A DNA stretch of 64,000 nucleotides from Collinsella aerofaciens (GTDB lineage Bacteria; Actinomycetota; Coriobacteriia; Coriobacteriales; Coriobacteriaceae), in assembly GCA_008680965.1 (NCBI GenBank), contig NAKE01000001.1, positions 62,001-126,000 on the forward strand, read 5' to 3'. This document shows positions 54,261 through 62,482 of this stretch, one piece after another. Numbering within the stretch: position 1 is the stretch's first letter; each line of letters opens with the position of its first letter. Both the position numbers and the translations under genes were made by a program. Below the pieces are notes generated by a model that made no database searches, had not been told where the DNA came from, and worked only from the letters and a program-made list of their open reading frames with translations.

Positions 54261-56114
54261 ATGCCGCTTTTCTCGCAACATACCGCCCGGTTCTCGCCGG
54301 ACGTTCCCTTGGAGGGCACTAGCTCTCGCGAGCTGCTCAAGCGGTACCAGCCGCTCGAGACGCTTGCGACCGGCGGTTTTGGCTCCATCGAGATTTGCCG
54401 CGACACGCATCTGCGCCGTCGCGTGGCCATTAAGCGCATCCCCCTTATCAACGGCGCCGGCATGCCCGCCAGCGACATCATGGACGTGCTGCGCGAGGCG
54501 CATACCGCCGCCATGCTTCAACATCCCAATATCGTGCAGGTTATCGACTTTACGCACGACACCGCCTATGCCTACCTGGTCATGGAGTATGTCGACGGTA
54601 TGTCGTTGGCCGAGTTTTTGCATCGCGTGGACGGCCACTCGCTCACCTTTGACGAGGCCGCGGCCATTGCCGACGCGCTGGGTCAGGCACTCACCTTTGC
54701 CCATGCAAACGGCGTGCTTCATCTGGACATAAAGCCCGCCAATGTGCTTATCGACCATTCGGGCAATGTAAAGATCACCGACTTTGGCATGGCGCGGCTG
54801 TCGTCCGCCGGCGGCTTTGGCGGATCGCGCGGCGGCACCATCGGCTACATGCCGCCCGAGCAGCTCGATATCGAGACCGGCACGGTCGACGAACGTGCCG
54901 ATGTCTTTGCCCTTGCCTGCGTGATCTACGAGGGCCTGTGCGGCAGTGCCCCCTTTATGGCGGCCACGCCTGCCGACTCGCTCGACCGCATCATCGGCGG
55001 CGCCACCTATCCCAGCGAACTGATCCCTCACTTTCCCCCGGGGGCCGAGGCGGCGCTCATGAGCGCTCTCTCCCCCATGCCGCAAGACCGCCCCGATAGC
55101 ATCGAGGCATTCTGCGACCGACTCCTTGCCGGCTTGGGGAGCGTGCGCGAAGGCCGTCGCAGCTTGGAGCAGATGGTAGGCGAGCTTTCGAATGACGAGT
55201 GCGCGGCAGATGATATCGAGCCATCGAGCTACGAGGATGACACCGTCGAGGTCGACCCCGCACTTGGCTGGGCGGGCACGCGCTGGGGCCGCGCACGCAA
55301 TTACACCATGCGCGGCATCTCGGCGCTCTCATGCGGAGCCTTCAGCTTTTTGCTTATGCAGACAGCCGGCGTCGCGACGCTTCCCGGGCTGGTCGTGGCG
55401 GCCGTCGCCATTGGCGCGGCGGCAGGCTTGGCCCCGCAGATTGGCTCGGCCATCTCGGCCGTGGGCTTTTTGGTGCTCATGGCCAACGCCACCATGCAGG
55501 CGCAGGGCATCCTGTCGATGCTGCCGGTCGCGGTCATTTTTGCCGCTGCCATGTCCGGTTGGTGGATTGCTTGGGGACGCACCGAGGCGGCTGCGAGCGC
55601 GACGCTCACCTGCGCGCTTGCGCTGGGTTGCCTAACCGGCGACACCCTCCTTGCCGCCGGAGCCGCCACGAGCATCGCGGCGTTTTGGCTCGGCCCGGCA
55701 AGCGCAGCGGCGGCCACGGGCATGGGCGCACTCTTTGCCCGCCTTGCCGCAGCGGCTCTCTCTGCGGGAGGCGTACTGGGGCTTAGCAATGTCGTCGCAG
55801 CGCTGGGAGACGCGCTCCTTCTCGCTGCAATCGTGCTGGTTGCAGCAATAGCCGCGGCAACATCGCTGCTGCTCAATGCTCATGCCAAGCGCGCCGAGCA
55901 GGGATCGAACCTTGCCGCCATCGTCGCAATTGCCGTCGCCGGCATCGGCTCGGCCGTATCGTTTTGTCTTGCACACCATATGGAAATTGCCAGCCTTGCG
56001 GGCCCGGTCGTCGCCAAGGCGGCGGTTACGGGAATCCTATCCTCTATAATCGTCGGGATATGCCTTTATTTGCTCGGATACCAAAGAACCTATACGGAGA
56101 GTGATCTTTCGTGA
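54261..56114 (+). CDS. Ser/Thr protein kinase with multi-pass membrane domain
   Basis: A 617-aa Hanks-type kinase, first gene of the operon. Catalytic part about residues 25-290: ATGGFGSIEI, VAIKRI, catalytic loop LHLDIKPANVL (Leu replaces Arg of HRD, so a non-RD kinase), TDFGMAR, and GTIGYMPPEQL. The C-terminal 270 residues hold about seven or eight Ala-rich membrane helices with no PASTA or other sensor. It stands where PknA would be expected in the related operon. ATG at 54261 has GAGGG six bases upstream; the in-frame TTG at 54255 is less likely. It overlaps fhaA by four bases. Confidence 0.88.
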   Translation: MPLFSQHTARFSPDVPLEGTSSRELLKRYQPLETLATGGFGSIEICRDTHLRRRVAIKRIPLINGAGMPASDIMDVLREAHTAAMLQHPNIVQVIDFTHDTAYAYLVMEYVDGMSLAEFLHRVDGHSLTFDEAAAIADALGQALTFAHANGVLHLDIKPANVLIDHSGNVKITDFGMARLSSAGGFGGSRGGTIGYMPPEQLDIETGTVDERADVFALACVIYEGLCGSAPFMAATPADSLDRIIGGATYPSELIPHFPPGAEAALMSALSPMPQDRPDSIEAFCDRLLAGLGSVREGRRSLEQMVGELSNDECAADDIEPSSYEDDTVEVDPALGWAGTRWGRARNYTMRGISALSCGAFSFLLMQTAGVATLPGLVVAAVAIGAAAGLAPQIGSAISAVGFLVLMANATMQAQGILSMLPVAVIFAAAMSGWWIAWGRTEAAASATLTCALALGCLTGDTLLAAGAATSIAAFWLGPASAAAATGMGALFARLAAAALSAGGVLGLSNVVAALGDALLLAAIVLVAAIAAATSLLLNAHAKRAEQGSNLAAIVAIAVAGIGSAVSFCLAHHMEIASLAGPVVAKAAVTGILSSIIVGICLYLLGYQRTYTESDLS

Positions 56115-57121
56115 ACTTCCTGAACATCTTCGAGGACCACGTGGCCGGCATCTTCGGTGCCACCCGTGCCCCGTTCTCCTTTAAGAAGCTTGCCAAGCAG
56201 GCCGCTCGCGACATGGAGGATCAGACTCTGGTGATCAACGGCGTCAACACCGCGCCGGCGCTCTATACCATCCTGATTGCCGCCGACGACGATCCCATGC
56301 TCGCCCCGTTCTATCCCGAGCTTTCGCGCGAGGTCCGCGAGTTTGTGAAAGCGCAGGCCGAAAAGCGCCGCTACGTCTTTGTCGGCGAGCCCCTCGTTCG
56401 CTTTATGATCGACCCGCAGCTGCGCGGCGGCAAGTTCTCGGTCTTTGCCGAGAACGTCGATGCCCCCACGCTCGGTCGCCTGTACGAGGAAGAGCGCGCC
56501 TACCAAAACGGCCTGGGCCAGAACAACTCAGCCGCGAGCCGTGCCGCCAGCGCCCCGCGCGCCGGCCAGCAGCAGTTTGCCGCCCCGCAGCAACACCCCG
56601 CTGCTATGCCGCAGCAGCAGCCGGCACCTCGTGCTGCCACTCCCGACCCGCTTGCCGTGGCCGACCCCTTTGCGCCCAATATGCCCGATCCCGCCGCCGC
56701 ACCCATCCCCGTGCCCCAAACCGTCTCGCGCGACGCGCTTGCCGGCATGGGCGGAGCCGCCGCGACCGGCGCCGCCGCTGGCCTTGGCGCCGCAGCCAGC
56801 ATCGCCTCCAACATGGCAAGCTCTCGCGCCCCGCAGCGTCCGCTCGCCCAGCTCGTCGACCTCGTGAGCGGCGAGAGCCACGCCATCACCTCCGCACAGG
56901 TGACCATCGGTCGCGAGCGCTCGGTTTCCGACATCGCCCTGCGCGACCCCAACGTGTCGCGCCGTCATGCCCAGCTCACCTTTACCGGCTCGGACTGGTC
57001 GATCGAGGACCTCAACTCCACCAACGGCACGCTCGTCAACAACCGTCGCATCACGCGCTGCCCGCTGCGCAACGGCGACCTGCTGACGTTTGGCCTGAGC
57101 ACGTTCGAATTTAGGGGATAG
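56111..57121 (+). CDS. fhaA: FhaA-like protein (DUF3662 plus FHA)
   Basis: A 336-aa cytoplasmic adaptor. The N-terminal DUF3662 domain (MNFLNIFEDHVAGIFGATRAPFSFKKLAKQAARDM) is as in mycobacterial FhaA. A Gln/Pro/Ala-rich linker (about 140-230) and a C-terminal FHA domain follow, with IGRERSVSDIALRDPNVSRRHAQL and EDLNSTNGTLVNN; all phosphothreonine contacts are kept. In mycobacteria FhaA binds the MviN pseudokinase domain and controls peptidoglycan synthesis. The start is a GTG overlapping the kinase stop. Confidence 0.92.
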   Translation: MNFLNIFEDHVAGIFGATRAPFSFKKLAKQAARDMEDQTLVINGVNTAPALYTILIAADDDPMLAPFYPELSREVREFVKAQAEKRRYVFVGEPLVRFMIDPQLRGGKFSVFAENVDAPTLGRLYEEERAYQNGLGQNNSAASRAASAPRAGQQQFAAPQQHPAAMPQQQPAPRAATPDPLAVADPFAPNMPDPAAAPIPVPQTVSRDALAGMGGAAATGAAAGLGAAASIASNMASSRAPQRPLAQLVDLVSGESHAITSAQVTIGRERSVSDIALRDPNVSRRHAQLTFTGSDWSIEDLNSTNGTLVNNRRITRCPLRNGDLLTFGLSTFEFRG

Positions 57122-57127
57122 TCGCTT

Positions 57128-57544
57128 ATGAACATCGATATCGTCCTGTTTGCAGGCCGCATCGTCCTGGTCGTCCTGCTTTATATCTTCCTGTTTGCCG
57201 TCATGAAGACCGGCGTGGGGCTCGTCCGCGGCCAGCGCCGCGACTCGGCCATCTGGACGATCGATGTGGACAAGGGCCCGCGCGGCATCCGCGGCATCCA
57301 CGTGGATATGCTCGGCCCCGTCATCGTCGGCCGTTCGCCGTCGTCGGACATCTGCATCAACGAACCGTTTGTCTCGGCCTCGCATGCGCGTTTTTCGCTG
57401 CAGGGTCCGGCACTTATTATCGAGGACCTCAACTCGCTTAACGGCACGCTCGTCAACGGCCGCCAGCTGGTGGAACCCGCAACGCTGCGCGAGGGCGACG
57501 AAGTCCAGATTGGCGACGTGGTCATGAAGGTGAACCGTCGATGA
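57128..57544 (+). CDS. fhaB: FhaB-like protein (membrane anchor plus FHA)
   Basis: A 138-aa protein. One N-terminal membrane helix (IVLFAGRIVLVVLLYIFLFAVM) is followed by an FHA domain: VIVGRSPSSDICINEPFVSASHARFSL and EDLNSLNGTLVNG. In mycobacteria FhaB (FipA) links kinase signalling with cell-division proteins. Six bases after fhaA; overlaps the phosphatase gene by four. Confidence 0.92.
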   Translation: MNIDIVLFAGRIVLVVLLYIFLFAVMKTGVGLVRGQRRDSAIWTIDVDKGPRGIRGIHVDMLGPVIVGRSPSSDICINEPFVSASHARFSLQGPALIIEDLNSLNGTLVNGRQLVEPATLREGDEVQIGDVVMKVNRR

Positions 57545-59463
57545 TCGACGAGGAGAACAAGTCCGCAACCATGCCAGAGACGTCGGCCGCCCCCGCGACC
57601 GCGCCGGTTCATGCCGCCCCGGCGGGCCATGCGCCCGTGGAGCCCGAGGACACTGTGTTCTCCCTGCCTCTTTCGCATGTAACGCAAGAATATCCGACGC
57701 TGACCGACGACGAGGATACCGAGGACAACGCTGACGGCGGTAACACCCCCATCGGCGTGCACGCCGCTACCGAGCAGCCCGCGGTCCCGCAAGACATGCC
57801 CGCGCCGGCTCACTTTGCCGAACCCGTCGCCACGGCGATTACCGAGAGCTCCGCGGTATTTGCGGCTCCCGAGCCCGCGGCACCGGTGTTTCCCGTAGCG
57901 CCGGCACCCGCCGCAGCACCCGAGTCCGCATCTGCACCGGAACCCGCGGCGGCGCCCGAAGCCATGCAGTCTGTAACCGAAGACGTACCCGCAGCAACGA
58001 CGGAGGATGTCTCCCAATCCCACGGCACGCCCGCGCCCGCGCACTTCGCGACGCCCGAGTCTGCAGCCGTCGCCCCGCAAGACGACGAGCCTGTCGACCG
58101 TACAACCGAAGAGCCCGCCACGCCCAACGTCAACGACCCGAGCAACGATGCCGACACCGTCTCGCCCGGCGATACGGCCGAGATTGACGTTGCCGCCGTG
58201 GAGGCCAAGCTTAAGGACCCCGGCTCGACCATGAGTTTTGAGCCGCTGACCGACGAGCGCGTCGAGACTGACTCGACCTACGACGCCGGCACGACCACGC
58301 AGCTCATGTGGGGCGCCCGCTCCGATGTTGGCTGTGTGCGCCCGCATAACGAAGACTCCTATCTGGTGCAATCGCCGCTCTTTTGCGTATGCGACGGCAT
58401 GGGCGGCCACGCCGCCGGTGAGGTAGCCTCCTCCATCGCCGTCGAGACCATTGCCAAGACAGCGCCGCAGGCAGCCGACGCCGCACGACTGGCGGCCGCC
58501 GTCGAAGCTGCAAACGCCGCGGTCATCGAGGCTGCGCTCAACGGGCTTGGCAAGCCTGGCATGGGCTGCACGGCAACCTGCGCCTATATCGAAAACGACA
58601 TGCTCGCTATCGCCCACGTGGGCGACTCGCGCGCCTATCTGCTCCACGAGGGCACGCTCATCCGCGTGACCCGCGACCACTCCTATGTGGAGGAGCTCGT
58701 GGACGCCGGCGAGATTACGGCAGACGAGGCTCGCGTCCACCCCAACCGCTCGGTCATCACCCGCGCGCTGGGCTCGGATCCCGCAATGTATGCCGACCAC
58801 TTTACCCTGCATATCGAGGAAGGCGACCGCCTGATCCTGTGCTCGGACGGTCTTTCGAGCATGATTCCCGATAGCGATATCGAAAACATCGCCACGCAGT
58901 CCTCGACCGCGCAGATTTGCGTCGACAACCTTGTTGACGCGGCACTGGTCGCCGGCGGGCATGACAACGTCACCGTGCTTGTCGTTGACCTGGTCGACGA
59001 TGGCGTCATGCGCGAGGCAAAGCGCGTCCGCCGCCGCAACATCACCATTGCCACCGTACTGGGCATCGCTTTTGTGCTGGCGGCAGCCATCTGGGCCTAC
59101 GCAGGCATCACCGGCTCGTACTACCTGGGCACCTACAAGGACACCGTCGCGGTCTACCGGGGCATTCCCGGCAAGCCGCTCGGCCTTAAGCTGCACTGGC
59201 TCGACAGCACGACCACCATCAAACTGTCCGACCTGCCCGAAGACACACAAAATCGCCTTAAGGCAGGTATTCAGCAGACGAGCATCGACGACGCACAGGA
59301 CACCATCTCCAAGTACCGCCATCAGATCGACGAGGAGCAGACCCGTCAGGTGATCGACGCGCAAACGATCCGCAATAACACCGACCAGGGTTCGACCTCC
59401 GAATCGGATTCCGAGAATACCGCCGAACAGTCCGCCGAGGCCGAAGCCTCCGATAAGAATTAG
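57541..59463 (+). CDS. PP2C-family Ser/Thr phosphatase, PstP-like
   Basis: A 640-aa phosphatase opposing the operon's kinases. Residues 1-255 are an acidic Ala/Pro/Glu-rich extension, unusual for PstP, which normally begins with the catalytic domain. PP2C motifs about 257-495: SDVGCVRPHNEDSYLV, VCDGMGGHAAGEVAS, HVGDSRAYLLHEG, LCSDGLSSMI, GGHDNVTVLVV; metal Asp residues kept. One membrane helix (about 502-525, ATVLGIAFVLAAAIWAYAG) and a hydrophilic outer tail follow, as in PstP. Confidence 0.93.
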   Translation: MIDEENKSATMPETSAAPATAPVHAAPAGHAPVEPEDTVFSLPLSHVTQEYPTLTDDEDTEDNADGGNTPIGVHAATEQPAVPQDMPAPAHFAEPVATAITESSAVFAAPEPAAPVFPVAPAPAAAPESASAPEPAAAPEAMQSVTEDVPAATTEDVSQSHGTPAPAHFATPESAAVAPQDDEPVDRTTEEPATPNVNDPSNDADTVSPGDTAEIDVAAVEAKLKDPGSTMSFEPLTDERVETDSTYDAGTTTQLMWGARSDVGCVRPHNEDSYLVQSPLFCVCDGMGGHAAGEVASSIAVETIAKTAPQAADAARLAAAVEAANAAVIEAALNGLGKPGMGCTATCAYIENDMLAIAHVGDSRAYLLHEGTLIRVTRDHSYVEELVDAGEITADEARVHPNRSVITRALGSDPAMYADHFTLHIEEGDRLILCSDGLSSMIPDSDIENIATQSSTAQICVDNLVDAALVAGGHDNVTVLVVDLVDDGVMREAKRVRRRNITIATVLGIAFVLAAAIWAYAGITGSYYLGTYKDTVAVYRGIPGKPLGLKLHWLDSTTTIKLSDLPEDTQNRLKAGIQQTSIDDAQDTISKYRHQIDEEQTRQVIDAQTIRNNTDQGSTSESDSENTAEQSAEAEASDKN

Positions 59464-59479
59464 AAAGGGAGTGCCGCTT

Positions 59480-62350
59480 ATGAGTCGCCGTAATACCGAA
59501 CTGCTCTTACTCATCGCCTCGGCGTTCCCCGTCATCCTGCTGTATGCGATGTACGTGCTCACCGCAGGCGCCGCCATCTCGTTTGAGACACTTGCCGTTC
59601 CGATCGGTCTCTTTGCCGCCTTCGCCGCGGCGCATATCGCCGTGCGCATTCTGGCACCCGGCGCCGACCCGGCCATCCTGCCCATCGTCTTTGTTCTTTC
59701 GGGCATTGGCATCACGTTTGTGACGCGCTTGGCGCCCACGCTCGCCATCTCGCAGCTCGTCATCCTGTTTATCTCGGTGGCGTTGATGGTGGGGACGCTT
59801 GCGCTGGTCAAAAACCTCGACGTGGTCATGCGCTACAAGTACACCTTTGGCATCATCGGCATCATCTTGCTGATGCTGCCCATCTTTATCGGCACCACGA
59901 TCTCGGGCTCTAAACTGTGGATTCGCATCGCCGGCTTTACCATTCAGCCCGGCGAGTTCGCCAAGGTCTTTATCGTGCTGTTCCTAGCCGGTTACCTGGC
60001 CGAGAACCGCGAACTGCTCTCTATCTCCAACCGCAAGATCTTGGGTCTTAAGATTCCGCGTCTGCGCCTGCTGCTGCCGCTGTTCGCAGTCTGGGGCGTA
60101 TGCCTGCTCGTCGTTGTCTTCGAACGTGACCTGGGCTCGGCCTTGCTGTTCTACACCATCTTCTTGCTGATGCTCTACGTTGCCACGGGTCGCTTCTCGT
60201 ATGTCATCATCGGCCTTGTGCTCTTGGCCGTGGGGGCCGTGGGCGCTTACAAGTTCCTGTCGCACGTCCAGGTTCGTTTCCAGATCTGGGCCGATCCCTT
60301 TAAGGATGCACAGGGCCAGGGCTACCAGATTGTCCAGTCCCTCTTCTCGCTGGCCGACGGCGGCCTTGTTGGCGTCGGCATTGGCAACGGCATGGCCAAC
60401 AACATCCCCGTCGTCGAGTCCGACTTTATCTTCTCGGCTATCGGCGAGGAGATGGGCCTTTTGGGCGGTGGCGCCGTTCTTATCCTGTTTATGCTCTTTG
60501 CCGTACGTGGCCTGACCACGGCAGCCCGTGCCAAGTCCGACCTTGCCGCCTTTAGCGCCACCGGTCTTACGGCCGCTATCAGCTTCCAAGCGTTCTTGAT
60601 CGTTGGCGGCGTTACCCGCCTGATCCCGCTGACCGGCGTCACCCTGCCCTTTATGAGCCAGGGTGGCTCCTCGCTGCTGGCAAGCTTTATCATCGTCGCG
60701 CTGCTGCTGCGCGCCGGTGACGAGGCAACCGGTCGCGAGGCCGAGCTCACCGGCACCGGCACCATGGCCGCCATCACCGACGACCAGGTCGCCTCGGCGT
60801 CCTCCCCGGCCGGCACGCGCTTCGCCACTTCGTCTTCGTATGCCCGCGGCAGCCACTCCGCCGGCTCGCGCATGCGTCGTCGCCTGCTCGACACGCCCGA
60901 ATCCGGTGTGCTCGGCCGCGTGGCGCTCGCCAATCGACTGACCCGCGCCGTGCTCGCCTTTACGGCACTATTCGCCATCCTTATCGGCAACCTCACCTAT
61001 GTCCAGGTCATCAAGGCCAAGGACTATCAGGACATGCCGACCAACAACCACACCATCGCCCGCTCCAAGTACATCCAGCGCGGCTCCATCATCACGTCCG
61101 ACGGCGTGACGCTGGCCGAGTCGCTGCAACAGGAAGACGGCACCTACGCCCGCTCCTACCCCAACGGAAACATGGCCGCTCACGTGGTGGGCTATGTAAG
61201 CCAGCAGTACGGCACCGCTGGTGTCGAGAGCGTCATGAACGAAACGCTCACCGGCTCCAAGGATTACTCCAGCTGGGACAACGCCCTCGCGTCGCTCGCG
61301 GGCCAAAACCAACCGGGCAACACCGCCAAGCTCACCATCGACTCGCGCATCCAGACGGCTGCCGAGCAGGCACTCAAGGGCTTTAAGGGTGCCGTGGTGG
61401 TTATGGATCCGCGCACCGGCGCGGTCCTCGCATGCGCAAGCTCGCCCACCTATGACAACACCAACATCGATGCCCTGATGCAGTCGGGCGGTGGCGAGGA
61501 CGGCTCCATGTACGACCGCGCCATGGACGCTCTCTATACCCCGGGCTCGACCTTTAAGGTCGTCACACTCTCCGCGGCGCTCGAAACCGGCACCGCCAGC
61601 CTTACCAGCACGTACCAGGCGCCCGGCTCCATGGATATCGGCAACGCGCCGGTCACCAATTACGCCAACGAGAGCTACGGTACCATCAGCCTGCAACAGG
61701 CCTTTGCCGTGTCGTCCAACGTCGTCTTTGGCCAGGTGGCCAACGAGATCGGCGCCAGCTCGCTCGTCCAGTTTGCCAACGCCTTTGGTTACGGCCAAAA
61801 GCTCGGTCAGGACCTGACCACCGCGGCCTCCATCATGGCCGACCCCTCGCTCATGACCGAGTGGGAGACCGCCTGGGCAGGCGCCGGCCAGCCTGTCGGC
61901 ATGGACCACACGCCAGGTCCGCAGACCACCGTCATGCAAAACTGCGTGATAGCAGCGGCCATCGCCAACAGCGGCGTGGTCATGGACCCGTTCTTCGTGG
62001 CCCAGGTGCTCGCCCCCGACGGAACCGTGGTCAAGACCACGCAATCCCGCTCGCTCGGCCAGGCCGTCAGCGCCACCACGGCCGATCAGGTCAAGCAGGC
62101 CATGCTCGCGGCTGTCCAGTCCGGCACCGGCACCGATGCCCAGATTCCGGGCGTCAAGGTCGCCGGCAAGACTGGATCGGCCGAGACCGGCGGCACCAAC
62201 GTCAACTCGATGTTCGTCGGCTTCGCACCTTACGATTCACCCACGGTCGCCATCTCGGTGGCCTTGGAGGATTACGACAAACACGACGTCAAGGCAGCCA
62301 AGATCGCCGGCATCGTCCTGACTGCGGCACTTGCCGCCCAAGGAGCGTGA
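59480..62350 (+). CDS. SEDS glycosyltransferase fused to class B PBP transpeptidase
   Basis: A 956-aa natural fusion of RodA/FtsW and a PbpA/PBP2-type transpeptidase. Residues 1-430 form the multi-pass SEDS domain: TISGSKLWIRIAGFTIQPGEFAK, VVFERDLGSALLFY, GLVGVGIGNG, VESDFIFSAIGEEMGLLGGG, LPFMSQGGSSLLASF. A linker of about 60 residues leads to one more helix (AVLAFTALFAILIGNLTYVQV) and the PBP part: RGSIITSDGVTLAES, active Ser690 in YTPGSTFKVV, SSN in FAVSSNVVFG, and Lys897 in VAGKTGSAETGG. It would polymerise glycan and cross-link it within one chain. ATG at 59480 has AAGGGAG eight bases upstream. Confidence 0.95.
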   Translation: MSRRNTELLLLIASAFPVILLYAMYVLTAGAAISFETLAVPIGLFAAFAAAHIAVRILAPGADPAILPIVFVLSGIGITFVTRLAPTLAISQLVILFISVALMVGTLALVKNLDVVMRYKYTFGIIGIILLMLPIFIGTTISGSKLWIRIAGFTIQPGEFAKVFIVLFLAGYLAENRELLSISNRKILGLKIPRLRLLLPLFAVWGVCLLVVVFERDLGSALLFYTIFLLMLYVATGRFSYVIIGLVLLAVGAVGAYKFLSHVQVRFQIWADPFKDAQGQGYQIVQSLFSLADGGLVGVGIGNGMANNIPVVESDFIFSAIGEEMGLLGGGAVLILFMLFAVRGLTTAARAKSDLAAFSATGLTAAISFQAFLIVGGVTRLIPLTGVTLPFMSQGGSSLLASFIIVALLLRAGDEATGREAELTGTGTMAAITDDQVASASSPAGTRFATSSSYARGSHSAGSRMRRRLLDTPESGVLGRVALANRLTRAVLAFTALFAILIGNLTYVQVIKAKDYQDMPTNNHTIARSKYIQRGSIITSDGVTLAESLQQEDGTYARSYPNGNMAAHVVGYVSQQYGTAGVESVMNETLTGSKDYSSWDNALASLAGQNQPGNTAKLTIDSRIQTAAEQALKGFKGAVVVMDPRTGAVLACASSPTYDNTNIDALMQSGGGEDGSMYDRAMDALYTPGSTFKVVTLSAALETGTASLTSTYQAPGSMDIGNAPVTNYANESYGTISLQQAFAVSSNVVFGQVANEIGASSLVQFANAFGYGQKLGQDLTTAASIMADPSLMTEWETAWAGAGQPVGMDHTPGPQTTVMQNCVIAAAIANSGVVMDPFFVAQVLAPDGTVVKTTQSRSLGQAVSATTADQVKQAMLAAVQSGTGTDAQIPGVKVAGKTGSAETGGTNVNSMFVGFAPYDSPTVAISVALEDYDKHDVKAAKIAGIVLTAALAAQGA

Positions 62351-62482
62351 TGCCTGTGATCGAAGCGGATACTTGGGGCGCGCCACGGCCGATGAGCTAG
62401 CGGCAAGGCGCCACGCGGTCCCAGCGACCATAGATTTGGTACTACACACATCGTTGAGCGAATAAGTTAGTTAGGAGCAGGA

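Noticed and set aside
54261..56114. Inactive pseudokinase because HRD reads HLD
   Set aside because: The catalytic Asp, the VAIK Lys, DFG and the glycine loop are all present; loss of the Arg only marks a non-RD kinase.
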